64,000 nt of DNA, taken from contig NZ_CP029495.1 of assembly GCF_003325475.1 (NCBI RefSeq), positions 3,968,001 to 4,032,000 of the forward strand. The letters are read 5' to 3'. The notes below the pieces were generated by a model. That model was given only the letters and a program-made list of their open reading frames with translations. It made no database searches and was not told the origin of the DNA. This stretch comes from Chromobacterium phragmitis. GTDB taxonomy: Bacteria > Pseudomonadota > Gammaproteobacteria > Burkholderiales > Chromobacteriaceae. How positions within the stretch are numbered: position 1 is the stretch's first letter; each line of letters starts with the position of its first letter. A program made the position numbers and the translations under genes. Shown here piece after piece: positions 53,494 to 61,906 of this stretch.

Positions 53494-54669
53494 ATGCTGA
53501 GCTATCAACAGGCGCGGGACTGGCTGCTGGAGCGCGCCAAGCCGCTGAACACCCATCAAGAACTGCCGCTGATGCAAGCGCTGGGCCGCGTGCTGGCCGC
53601 GCCGGTGGTCGCCGGCGTGGACGTGCCGCCGCACGACAACAGCGCCATGGACGGCTACGCGCTGCGCTGCGCCGATCTGGCACCGGCGATGGCGGTGTCG
53701 CAGCGCGTGCCTGCCGGCAGCGTGCCGACGCCGTTAGAGGCGGGCACCGCGGCGCGCATTTTCACCGGGGCGCCGATTCCGCCGGGAGCGGACGCGGTGA
53801 TCATGCAGGAGCAGGCGGAAGTGGATGGCGAAGGCCGCGTGGCGTTCAGCGCGCCGCCGAGAGTCGGTCAGAATATCCGCCGCCGCGGAGAAGACATCGC
53901 CAAGGGACAATGCATCCTGGAGGCGGGAAAAGTCTTGACCGCCGCCGACCTGGGCCTGGCCGCGTCGATCGGCCTGGCCAGGCTGCCTGTGCTGCCCAAG
54001 CTGCGGGTGGCGGCCTTCTTCACCGGCGACGAGCTGGTGGAGCCGGGCCTGCCGCTGGGCGAGGGGCAGATCTACAACTCCAACCGCTATTGGCTGCTGC
54101 TGGCCTTGCAGCAATTGGGCTGCGAAGTGGTGGATCTGGGCCATGTCGGCGACGCGCTGGCGCCTACCCGGCAGTTGCTGCGCGACGCGGCGGCGGTGGC
54201 CGACGTGGTGATCACCTGCGGCGGCGTGTCGGTCGGCGAGGAGGACCACGTCAAGGCCGCGGTGGAAGCCGAGGGCGAGCTGACGCTGTGGAAAGTGGCG
54301 ATCAAGCCGGGCAAGCCGCTGGCCTACGGCAAACTGGGCGAGGCCGATTTCATCGGCTTGCCGGGCAACCCGGTGTCCGGCTACGTGACGCTGCAGACGC
54401 TGATCAAGCCCTTCCTGTTGAAACGCATGGGCCTGGAGGTGCCGCCGCCGGAGGCGCAGCGGCTGCCGGCGGCCTTCGCCTGGGACAAGCCGGACATGCG
54501 CCGCAGCGAGTTTCTGCGGGTGCGCAAAGTCGGCGGGGAGTTGCAGCTGTATCCACAGCAGGGCTCCGGCGTGCTGATGTCCTGCGCCTGGGCGGATGGC
54601 CTGGTCTGGCTGCAACCGGGGCAGCTGGTGGCGCCGGGCGACGAACTGGCTTACCTGGAGCTGACGTGA
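53494..54669 (+). CDS. moeA: Molybdopterin molybdenumtransferase MoeA
   Basis: A 391-residue enzyme that inserts molybdenum into molybdopterin-AMP. The start VPPHDNSAMDGYALR is the MoeA signature, TCGGVSVGEEDHVK is the MoCF-type molybdopterin-binding motif, and GLPGNPVSGYVTLQ the second. The length is normal. It begins after the importer terminator and overlaps a ferredoxin gene by four bases. No other moa or moe genes are in the window. Confidence 0.96.
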   Translation: MLSYQQARDWLLERAKPLNTHQELPLMQALGRVLAAPVVAGVDVPPHDNSAMDGYALRCADLAPAMAVSQRVPAGSVPTPLEAGTAARIFTGAPIPPGADAVIMQEQAEVDGEGRVAFSAPPRVGQNIRRRGEDIAKGQCILEAGKVLTAADLGLAASIGLARLPVLPKLRVAAFFTGDELVEPGLPLGEGQIYNSNRYWLLLALQQLGCEVVDLGHVGDALAPTRQLLRDAAAVADVVITCGGVSVGEEDHVKAAVEAEGELTLWKVAIKPGKPLAYGKLGEADFIGLPGNPVSGYVTLQTLIKPFLLKRMGLEVPPPEAQRLPAAFAWDKPDMRRSEFLRVRKVGGELQLYPQQGSGVLMSCAWADGLVWLQPGQLVAPGDELAYLELT

Positions 54670-55004
54670 GCCGGATACGTTTCGTCAGCGAGGACGGAAC
54701 CTTGCTGAGCGAATCGGAAGCCATGGCGGGAGATAATTTATTGGATATCGCCCGCCTTGCCGACGTGCCGCTGCATTGGCGCTGCGGCCAGGGCACTTGC
54801 GGCACCTGCAAGGTCAGGATCGCCGGCATGGCTTCGCCGCAGCGGCTGGGCGGCAAGGAGCGCAATGTCTTGCTGCGCGCGGGGGCGATCAGCGCCGAGC
54901 TGGCCGCCCGGCCGGAGTGGCACGAATCCGAGCCTTGGCGGCTGGCTTGTCATCTGGCGGTGGAGGACGGCGTGGATTGGCGCGTGCTGTGTCCCGCTTT
55001 TTAG
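54666..55004 (+). CDS. Plant-type [2Fe-2S] ferredoxin overlapping moeA
   Basis: A 112-residue ferredoxin of the 2Fe-2S fold. Cluster ligands are in RCGQGTCGTCKV (C-x4-C-x2-C) with the fourth in LACHLA. The GTG at 54666 overlaps the moeA stop (GTGA). It is an electron carrier; partners are unknown. The tight coupling with moeA suggests use by a molybdenum enzyme or its maturation, which is an inference. Confidence 0.87.
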   Translation: MSRIRFVSEDGTLLSESEAMAGDNLLDIARLADVPLHWRCGQGTCGTCKVRIAGMASPQRLGGKERNVLLRAGAISAELAARPEWHESEPWRLACHLAVEDGVDWRVLCPAF

Positions 55005-55087
55005 CCGAACTGGCGAAAAGGATGGGGCATGTGGCGGATAGGGAGGGCTAGCATGAAGCTGTTTCCTGCAACCCATGGAGCGGCATC

Positions 55088-55429
55088 ATGAAGAGATTGT
55101 TGATCTGTTGTGGAGCGGCGCTTGCCCTGTCCTGCGGTTCTGCGTCGGCGGCGAAGTGGACGCTGGGGCCGCAAACTGATTACGTATGCCTGAGCGGGGG
55201 CACGGTGAAGCAGATCCAGTATTGCCACAACTGCGCGGCGGCATTGGGCAATCAGGCGAAAGTGCGCTGGACTTTCAAGGAAATGTGCGACGGCAAAGAG
55301 GCTGGCAAGCGGGAGGTGCGCGGGGAGTTGGCCTGCAGCGGCAACTACGGCAACGAGACGCAACAGAACCAGAAAATCCGCGCCAACGCCGAATCCAAGC
55401 TGCCGCCGGCTACCACGCCCTGCCCATAG
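55088..55429 (+). CDS. Secreted cysteine-rich small protein of unknown function
   Basis: A 113-residue protein with a signal peptide (MKRLLICCGAALALSCGSAS, cleavage near ASA-AK). The mature part of about 90 residues has six cysteines (VCLSG, YCHNCAAA, EMCDG, LACSG and the terminal PCP), likely to form disulfides. No family is recognised. It follows the ferredoxin by 83 bases and is convergent with the transporter gene. DsbD lies nearby on the other strand. Confidence 0.75.
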   Translation: MKRLLICCGAALALSCGSASAAKWTLGPQTDYVCLSGGTVKQIQYCHNCAAALGNQAKVRWTFKEMCDGKEAGKREVRGELACSGNYGNETQQNQKIRANAESKLPPATTPCP

Positions 55430-55442
55430 GGCAGGGAGGTCG

Positions 55443-55478
55443 ACGACAAGGGGTGCAAGACGAGCGCCCCCTTGTCGT
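55443..55478. other. Perfect 11-bp hairpin between convergent genes
   Basis: ACGACAAGGGG and CCCCTTGTCGT form a perfect stem with a 14-base loop. There is no T-run on either side. It lies between two converging stop codons and may act as a weak bidirectional terminator or mRNA end. Confidence 0.6.
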
Positions 55479-55490
55479 TCCCGTCGGGGC

Positions 55491-56582
55491 TCAGTTTTGC
55501 TCGCCCTCGCAAGCCAATTCTTCATTGTCTTCGCGCTGCAGCCAGTGGCGGAGCATGGTCAGGCTGACAGCAAGCAGCGTGGGCCCGATGAACAGGCCGA
55601 TCACGCCCCAGGCGATCAAGCCGCCGATCACGCCGAGAAAGATCACTGACAAGGGCATTTGAGCGCCCTGGCTGATCAATAGCGGCTTCAGGATGTTGTC
55701 TATGGTGTTGATCAGCAGGAAGCCCCAGACCAGCAGGAACACGCCCAGCCCGGTGTGGCCGGTATAGAACACCCAGCCTGCGGCCGGCAGCCAGACTACC
55801 AGCGTCGGCATCTGCGCCACCGCGACGATGAAGCACAAAAAGCCCAGCACCAGCGCGCCGGGCACGCCGGCGATCAACAAGCCGATCACGCACAGAATGG
55901 TCTGCGCCAGCGCGGTGCCGACCACGCCGGTGGTGACGCTGCGTATGGTGCGGGCGATCACCTCCGGCAACTCGCCCGCGGTCTCGCCGCCCAGTTTGAC
56001 CACGATGCGCTCCACCAGGTCCCATAGCTTGTCGCCATTGATCAGCAGCAAGCCGGCCACCACGATGGCGAGCACGATCTCCAGCAGGCTGATGCTCAGA
56101 TTGGCGCCGCCGGACAGCAGCCACAGCGCTGTCTGGTTCACCGCCGGACGGATTTTCTCGAAGAGACCGGGCAGATCCGCCTGGGTGCTTTGCCACAGTT
56201 TTTGCAGGCTGTCGCCGACCAGCGGCAGATTGGCCAACCAGGCTGGCGCGCTAGGCAGGCTCAGGCCGGCGAGATCATGCCCCAGGCTGTTCAGGTGCGG
56301 CAAGGTGTCGGCCAGGGTCAGCGCCATCAGTCCGATGGGAATGGCCAGCGCGGCGCCCAGTGCCAGCACGATGAGCAGGGCCGCCAGCTTGTGGCGTCCG
56401 CGCAGCCGCTCGCGCAGCCGCCCGTACAACGGCCACGCCGAGATGGCGATGATGGCGGCCCAGGTCAGCGCGCCGAGGAAGGGTTGCAGCACTTTCAGGC
56501 AGGAGACCACCAGCAGCGCCAGAATGGCGACGCGGAAGACGCTGAGAATGCTGAGATTGGGAAATCCGTTGACGACGGGCAT
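55491..56582 (-). CDS. AI-2E family (PerM-like) transporter
   Basis: A 363-residue inner-membrane protein of the AI-2E/PerM/YdiK family, with about eight hydrophobic helices. The C-terminal blocks GVPGALVLGFLCFIVAVAQM, then NTIDNILKPLLI and SVIFLGVIGGLIAWG are typical. Members transport small molecules or Na+/H+; the substrate here is unknown. The ATG at 56582 has GGAAG upstream. It lies 64 bases downstream of dsbD on the same strand. Confidence 0.9.
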   Translation of the reverse strand: MPVVNGFPNLSILSVFRVAILALLVVSCLKVLQPFLGALTWAAIIAISAWPLYGRLRERLRGRHKLAALLIVLALGAALAIPIGLMALTLADTLPHLNSLGHDLAGLSLPSAPAWLANLPLVGDSLQKLWQSTQADLPGLFEKIRPAVNQTALWLLSGGANLSISLLEIVLAIVVAGLLLINGDKLWDLVERIVVKLGGETAGELPEVIARTIRSVTTGVVGTALAQTILCVIGLLIAGVPGALVLGFLCFIVAVAQMPTLVVWLPAAGWVFYTGHTGLGVFLLVWGFLLINTIDNILKPLLISQGAQMPLSVIFLGVIGGLIAWGVIGLFIGPTLLAVSLTMLRHWLQREDNEELACEGEQN

Positions 56583-56646
56583 GGATGCTTCCGTTGAAGG
56601 TGGGCGGAACGGCGGCCGGCGCGGCAAGCGCCGGCCGGATACGGCG

Positions 56647-58437
56647 CTAGTTTGCCACCTTCGCCAGTTCGCGGGCAAATGCGTCGGCGGGCATGTAGCC
56701 CACCACGCGATTGGCCTCTCTGGACTGGCTGTCGAACAGAATGATGCCCGGCGGGCCGAATAGTCCGAAACGCTTGAGCAGCGCCTGGTGTTCTGCATTG
56801 TTGGCGGTGACGTCGGCGCGCAGCAGCATGAAGCGTCCCATGTCGGCGGCGACTTGCTGTTGCGGGAAAACATCGGCCTCCATTTCCTTGCAAGCCACGC
56901 ACCAGTCGGCGTAGAAGTCCAGAAGCAACGGCTTGCCGGCCGCCTTGGCCTCGGCAAGCTTGGCGTCGAGCTCGGCGCCGGAGGCGATGGGCTGGAAATG
57001 CGGTTGCGCCGCGCCCTCGGCGCTGCTGGCTGCGATCAGCTTCAAGGGGTAGCGAGGATTGTCGGCGCCGGACAAGAGGCCGACCAGCTGCGCGCCGCCC
57101 AGCAGGAACAGCAGCAGCCCCAGCGCTTTGCCCAGCCGCGCGCTGGCCTTGCTGCCGCTTTGCAGGCTGTCGAACGCGCCCAGGAACACCGCCGCGCCGA
57201 TCAGAAGCGCCGCCCACAGCAACATGACCAGCGCGCCAGGCAGGAATGGCGAGGCCAGCCAGATGGCCAGGCCCAGCATGACGACGCCGAACGCCGACTT
57301 CACCGCCTTCATCCAGTTGCCGGCGCGCGGCAGCACTTGGCCGCCGAAGGTCCCGATGGCGATCAGCGGCAAGCCCAGGCCCATGGCCATCGCGTACAGC
57401 GCCGCGCCGCCCAGGAGCGCGTCGCCGGTGCTGCCGATGTAGCCCAGCGCCAAGGCCAGCGGCGGCGCCACGCAAGGGCCGATGATCAAAGCCGACAGCG
57501 CGCCCATCAGGAACACGGTAACGGCTTTGCCGCCGGACAGGCGGTTGGAGGTGTCGGCCAGCCGGGATTGCAGGCTGTTGGGCAACTGGATGGTGAACAG
57601 GTCGAACATCGACAGCGCGAACACCACCATCAGCGCGCTGGCGGTCAGCACCACCGCGGGCTGCTGCAGCCATACGGTCAGCAGCGAGCCGGTGAGGCCG
57701 GCCACCACGCCTACCGCAGTGTAAGTCAGCGCCAAGCCTTGCACGTAGATCAAGGACAGCAAAAAGCCGCGGCCACGGCTGAGGGTTGCGCCTTGGCCGG
57801 CAATCAGCGATGAAACGATGGGCAGCAGCGGGTACATGCAGGCGGTGAACGCCATGCCCAGCCCCGCCAGCAAGAAGGTGCCCAGTGTGGCCAGCCAACC
57901 CCTGGCGGCCAACTCGCTGTTACCGGCCGACGCTTTTCCCGGCGAGTCGCCTCCCGTCCAGGCGCTGAGCTTGTTGCCCGCGCCGCCGGCCTCGCCCACT
58001 TTCAGCTTGTGGGTGTAGGGCGGGTAGCAGACGCCAGCCTCGGCGCAGCCTTGCAGCTTGACGTTCAATTGGAAATCAGCTGGCGCGCCGGCGGCCAGCG
58101 GGATGGTGATCAGCTGTTTGCCGTGGTAAATCTGCTGCTTGCCGAAGTAGGGGTCGTTTTTTTCCTGGGCCGCGGGCATGGCCGGCTTGCCGGCCAGATC
58201 GGCGGGAGTGGTGCTGATGCTGATGCGGTCGCGGTACAGGTAGTAGCCCGGGGCGACTTCCAGCGTCAGTTGCAGTTGATCGCCGCTGCGGCTGACCTGG
58301 GCGGCGAAGGCCTGCTCCGGCGGGAGCAAGTCTTCCTGATTCACCGCGTGGGCGGGCAGCGCGAATCCCAGGCAGGCGATCACGGCCGCCAGCCAGAGAC
58401 AGGCTGATCGATAAAGGGAGTGGGGGTATGCTTGCAC
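56647..58437 (-). CDS. dsbD: Thiol:disulfide interchange protein DsbD
   Basis: A 596-residue protein (E. coli 565) that brings electrons across the inner membrane to periplasmic Dsb proteins. After a signal peptide comes the alpha domain (CAEAGVCYPPYTHKL, two active cysteines), the eight-helix membrane domain with its paired cysteines (FTACMYPLLP, GPCVAPPL), and a C-terminal thioredoxin domain with CVAC in YADWCVACKEME. A GTG at 58437 was chosen for its AAGAAGAG site; the next upstream candidate, an ATG at 58527, gives an atypical leader. Confidence 0.93.
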   Translation of the reverse strand: MQAYPHSLYRSACLWLAAVIACLGFALPAHAVNQEDLLPPEQAFAAQVSRSGDQLQLTLEVAPGYYLYRDRISISTTPADLAGKPAMPAAQEKNDPYFGKQQIYHGKQLITIPLAAGAPADFQLNVKLQGCAEAGVCYPPYTHKLKVGEAGGAGNKLSAWTGGDSPGKASAGNSELAARGWLATLGTFLLAGLGMAFTACMYPLLPIVSSLIAGQGATLSRGRGFLLSLIYVQGLALTYTAVGVVAGLTGSLLTVWLQQPAVVLTASALMVVFALSMFDLFTIQLPNSLQSRLADTSNRLSGGKAVTVFLMGALSALIIGPCVAPPLALALGYIGSTGDALLGGAALYAMAMGLGLPLIAIGTFGGQVLPRAGNWMKAVKSAFGVVMLGLAIWLASPFLPGALVMLLWAALLIGAAVFLGAFDSLQSGSKASARLGKALGLLLFLLGGAQLVGLLSGADNPRYPLKLIAASSAEGAAQPHFQPIASGAELDAKLAEAKAAGKPLLLDFYADWCVACKEMEADVFPQQQVAADMGRFMLLRADVTANNAEHQALLKRFGLFGPPGIILFDSQSREANRVVGYMPADAFARELAKVAN

Positions 58438-58655
58438 GTGCAGACTCTTCTTTGCGGTTGGCGATGGAGATGTGACGATGTAAATGGTTTGCGGTTCCGT
58501 TTTTATGACGCGTGATGCAATATGCATCAAATCGAGCGAGCCGGCAAACGCCCATCTGTTGCGTGGAATCCGGCAGCGGCTAGTATAGCCGGACGAGCCG
58601 CGCGCAGGCAGCGGGCGGCTTATGAAAAATAAGAACGAGGTTATCAAGAGGAGCT

Positions 58656-59459
58656 ATGCGAGAAGCCATACATTTCGCCCATGCCAACAGTTTCCCGGCA
58701 TCGGTGTACCGCAAGATGCTGGACAAGCTGGCCGAGCGCCGCGACGTGGGCTATCTGGACACGATAGGCCATGACCCGGGTTTTCCGATCACCGACTGCT
58801 GGCCTCACCTGGTGGACGAGAGCATCCGCTTCATCGAAGCGCGCTACGCCGGGCCGGTGGTCGGCGTAGGGCATTCGCTGGGCGGCTTTCTGATGTTCTA
58901 CGCGGCGTTGAAGCGCCCCGATCTGTTTCGCGCCATCATCATCCTGGATTCGCCGCTGATGGGGCCTTCCCGCTCGCTGGGGATTTGGCTGGCCAAGCGC
59001 TTCGGCTTCATCCAAAGAGTCACCCCTGGCGGCAATACGCTGCAGCGGCGGGACAATTGGGCGTCGGTGGAGATGGCGCATGATTATTTTGCCCGCAAGC
59101 CCAAATTCGCGCGCTTCGATCCGGACTGCCTGGCCGACTACGCGATGCACGGCACGCAAGACGACGGCAGCGGCGGCCGCAGGCTGAAGTTCCGCCCGCA
59201 GGTGGAGCACGACATCTACGCGACCCTGCCGCACGACTTTCCCCGCCACCGCGGGCGGTTGAACGTGCCGGCGGCCTTGCTGGCGGGCTCCGGCTCCGAT
59301 GTGCTGAGCGACCGCGACCTGCGCTTCATGCGCAAGCATTTTTCCGTGATGGTGGACAAGCAGCCCGGCAGCCATCTGTTTCCGCTGGAGAAGCCGCTGG
59401 AGACGGCGGCGCGCATCGAGCAATTGCTGGAGCAGCTGGAACGCGGCGGTTGGCGTTGA
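58656..59459 (+). CDS. Alpha/beta hydrolase
   Basis: A 267-residue alpha/beta-hydrolase. The nucleophile elbow is GVGHSLGGFLMFYA (Ser about residue 74), the acid likely in LLAGSGSDVLSDRD, and the histidine in QPGSHLFPLEKP. There is no signal peptide, so it is cytoplasmic. It is divergent from dsbD and preceded by GAGGAGC. The substrate is unknown. Confidence 0.9.
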   Translation: MREAIHFAHANSFPASVYRKMLDKLAERRDVGYLDTIGHDPGFPITDCWPHLVDESIRFIEARYAGPVVGVGHSLGGFLMFYAALKRPDLFRAIIILDSPLMGPSRSLGIWLAKRFGFIQRVTPGGNTLQRRDNWASVEMAHDYFARKPKFARFDPDCLADYAMHGTQDDGSGGRRLKFRPQVEHDIYATLPHDFPRHRGRLNVPAALLAGSGSDVLSDRDLRFMRKHFSVMVDKQPGSHLFPLEKPLETAARIEQLLEQLERGGWR

Positions 59460-59582
59460 CCATCTGCAAGGCTCAACAATTGATTCGGATGAGTAGCACA
59501 GCGCTTGCGGGGGACGGCCATCTCGCGGAAACTAAGGGCATCGATCCCACAGCCAATTTGTCATCGAGAGAGCCTGAAACCA

Positions 59583-60656
59583 GTGTCTGAAGAACGTCTC
59601 AAGCAACACCGCAACGCCATCGACGCCATCGACGTCGAAGTCCTCAAGCTGTTGAACCAGCGCGCCAGCCACGCCCGCGAGATCGGAGAGATCAAGGGCG
59701 GCGGGGTGATCTATCGCCCGGAGCGCGAAGCCCAGGTGCTGCGCCGCCTGAAGGATCTGAACCCCGGTCCGCTGCCCAGCGAGTCCGTGGCGCGGCTGTT
59801 CCGCGAAGTGATGTCGGAATGCCTGGCGCTGGAAAAGCCGCTGTCCATCGCTTATCTGGGACCGGAGGGCACGTTCAGCCAACTGGCTACGGTCAAGCAT
59901 TTCGGCCATGCCGCCCGCACCGTGGCCTGTAGCTCGATTGACGAGGCGTTCCGGCTGGTGGAGTCGCGCTCGCTGGATTACGTGGTCGCGCCGGTGGAGA
60001 ATTCCACCGAGGGCGCGGTGGGGCGCACGCTGGATCTGATGGTGAGCTCCCCGCTGAAAATCTGCGGCGAAGTGGTGCTGCGCATCCATCACCATCTGCT
60101 GCGCAAGACGGAAGGCATGGACGGCATACGCCGGGTGTACGCCCACGCCCAGGCGCTGGCCCAGTGCCATGAATGGCTGAACAAGAACCTGCCGGCCGAC
60201 GTGGAGCGCGTGTCGGTGGCCAGCAACGCCGAGGCCGCGCGCCTGGCGGCAGAGGATGAAACCGCCGCCGCGATCGCCGGGCAGGCCGCCGCCGAGCGCT
60301 ATGCATTGATGAAGCTGGCGGAAAACGTGGAAGACGAACCCAACAACACCACGCGCTTCCTGGTGCTGGGCCTGCAGGATGTCGGCGCCAGCGGCCAGGA
60401 CAAGACCTCCATCGTAGTGTCGGCGCCCAATCGTCCCGGCGCGGTCCATCAATTGCTGGAGCCTGTCGCGGCCAACGGCGTGTCGATGAGCAAGTTCGAG
60501 TCGCGTCCTTCCCGCGCCGGGCTGTGGGACTATGTGTTCTTCATCGACCTGGAAGGACACCGGCTGGACGACAATGTGCAGAGGGCGCTGGCCGGACTGG
60601 GCGAGCGCACCTCCTTCGTCAAGGTGCTGGGCTCCTATCCGATGGCTGTATTGTGA
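59583..60656 (+). CDS. pheA: Bifunctional chorismate mutase/prephenate dehydratase
   Basis: A 357-residue enzyme of phenylalanine synthesis. Residues about 1-90 are an AroQ-type chorismate mutase (LKQHRNAIDAIDVEVLKLLN, then IGEIKGG), about 95-270 the prephenate dehydratase domain (YLGPEGTFSQLA, TTRFLVLG) and about 280-357 an ACT domain (SIVVSAPNRPGAVHQLLEPV, ESRPSRAGLWDYVFFIDLEGH). The GTG at 59583 gives a normal start, with GAGAGAG about ten bases before; an ATG at 59505 lacks one. It has a terminator 19 bases after the stop. Confidence 0.95.
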   Translation: MSEERLKQHRNAIDAIDVEVLKLLNQRASHAREIGEIKGGGVIYRPEREAQVLRRLKDLNPGPLPSESVARLFREVMSECLALEKPLSIAYLGPEGTFSQLATVKHFGHAARTVACSSIDEAFRLVESRSLDYVVAPVENSTEGAVGRTLDLMVSSPLKICGEVVLRIHHHLLRKTEGMDGIRRVYAHAQALAQCHEWLNKNLPADVERVSVASNAEAARLAAEDETAAAIAGQAAAERYALMKLAENVEDEPNNTTRFLVLGLQDVGASGQDKTSIVVSAPNRPGAVHQLLEPVAANGVSMSKFESRPSRAGLWDYVFFIDLEGHRLDDNVQRALAGLGERTSFVKVLGSYPMAVL

Positions 60657-60674
60657 GCGACGGGAAATGAGCCG

Positions 60675-60704
60675 GGGCCGGATGATTCCGGCCCTTGTTT
60701 TTTT
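60675..60704 (+). terminator. Terminator of pheA
   Basis: The stem GGGCCGGA/TCCGGCCC (8 bp) with a short loop is followed by TTGTTTTTTT. It separates pheA from the LOG operon. Confidence 0.92.
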
Positions 60705-60724
60705 GCGAGAAACGGAAATAGAAA

Positions 60725-61306
60725 ATGAAATCGATTTGCCTGTTCTGTGGTTCCAACAAGGGCAGCAAGCCCGAATACGAAGAGGCTGCGCGCGCGTTTG
60801 GCCGAGAGTTGGCCGAGCGCGGCATTACCCTGGTATACGGCGCCGGCAAGGTGGGGCTGATGGGCGTGGCAGCCGACGCGGCCTTGCAGGCCGGCGGCAA
60901 GGTGATAGGCGTGATTCCCGAGTTCCTGAAGGCCAAGGAAGTGGCCCACCTGGGGCTGACTGAACTGCACGTCACGGAAACCATGCATCAGCGCAAGGCC
61001 ATGATGGCGCAGCTGTCCGACGGCTTCATCGCGCTGCCGGGCGGCTTCGGCACTTTCGACGAACTATTCGAGATTCTGACCTGGGCGCAGCTGTCGGTGC
61101 ACAACAAGCCCGTGGGCGTGCTGGATGCCGGCGGGTTTTACCAACCGCTGCGCGCGCTGGTGGAGCATGCCGTGGGGGAGGGCTTCGTGCCGCAAGGCAA
61201 TATGGATTTGTTCCGCATCGAACAAGACTTGCCGAGCCTGCTTGAGTGGATGGCGCAGTACCAGCCTCGCCATGTGGCCAAGTGGCTGGATCTGGCGCGG
61301 ACCTAA
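60725..61306 (+). CDS. LOG-family protein (lysine decarboxylase-like fold)
   Basis: A 193-residue protein of the LOG family (TIGR00730), cytokinin riboside 5'-monophosphate phosphoribohydrolase-like. The nucleotide motifs CGSNKGSKPEY at the start and LPGGFGTFDELFE (PGGxGTxxE) are intact. LOG enzymes remove ribose 5-phosphate from nucleotides such as AMP or cytokinin nucleotides. It is the first gene of a four-gene operon. The bacterial role is debated. Confidence 0.93.
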   Translation: MKSICLFCGSNKGSKPEYEEAARAFGRELAERGITLVYGAGKVGLMGVAADAALQAGGKVIGVIPEFLKAKEVAHLGLTELHVTETMHQRKAMMAQLSDGFIALPGGFGTFDELFEILTWAQLSVHNKPVGVLDAGGFYQPLRALVEHAVGEGFVPQGNMDLFRIEQDLPSLLEWMAQYQPRHVAKWLDLART

Positions 61307-61312
61307 GCCGCT

Positions 61313-61894
61313 ATGGCGCGCAACGCCAAGCTGTCCGCATGGCAGAGGCTGCGCCGGGCGGCCAGCTGGCCTCTGGCGCTGCTGCTGGCCGCCGTCATTC
61401 TGTTCGAAGAGTACGCCTGGGACGAACTGGCGGCTGCCCTGGCCAGGCTGGGCCGTTGGGCCCCCTTCGCCGCGCTGGAGCGCTGGGTGGCGGGACGGCC
61501 GCCCAAGGCCGCGCTGGCGCTATTTCTGGCGCCGGCATTAGGCTTGTTGCCGGTCAAGCTGGCCGCGCTGTTCTTGATTGAGCAGGGACATGCCGTGCTC
61601 GGATTGGGAGTGATACTGGCGGCCAAGCTGGGCGGTACGGCGCTGGTCGCGTGGCTATTCGCTCTCACTAGGCCGGCGCTGATGTCGGTGCCGTGGTTCG
61701 CGCGCTGGCATCAGCGCTTCGCCAGGCTGCGAATCTGGGTGTTCGACCGGCTGCGCAGCTCCCTGCCCTGGCGGTGGGCGAGATTGGCGAAGCTGAGGGC
61801 GCGCAGGCTGCTTGCCAAACCGTCGCCGTTCCGGCGACTGGCCCGCCGGCTGGCCAGCCGCTGGCGGAGCGTATCCGGACGAAATGAACACTAA
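61313..61894 (+). CDS. Membrane protein of unknown function
   Basis: A 193-residue membrane protein, starting six bases after the LOG gene. Three hydrophobic helices lie at about 18-36, 65-88 and 92-115; the last 70 residues are very basic (ARLAKLRARRLLAK) and probably cytoplasmic. I recognise no family with confidence. Position suggests co-expression with LOG and with the DAHP-synthase-like gene 12 bases downstream. Confidence 0.75.
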   Translation: MARNAKLSAWQRLRRAASWPLALLLAAVILFEEYAWDELAAALARLGRWAPFAALERWVAGRPPKAALALFLAPALGLLPVKLAALFLIEQGHAVLGLGVILAAKLGGTALVAWLFALTRPALMSVPWFARWHQRFARLRIWVFDRLRSSLPWRWARLAKLRARRLLAKPSPFRRLARRLASRWRSVSGRNEH

Positions 61895-61906
61895 GGAGGA
61901 GAAGGA

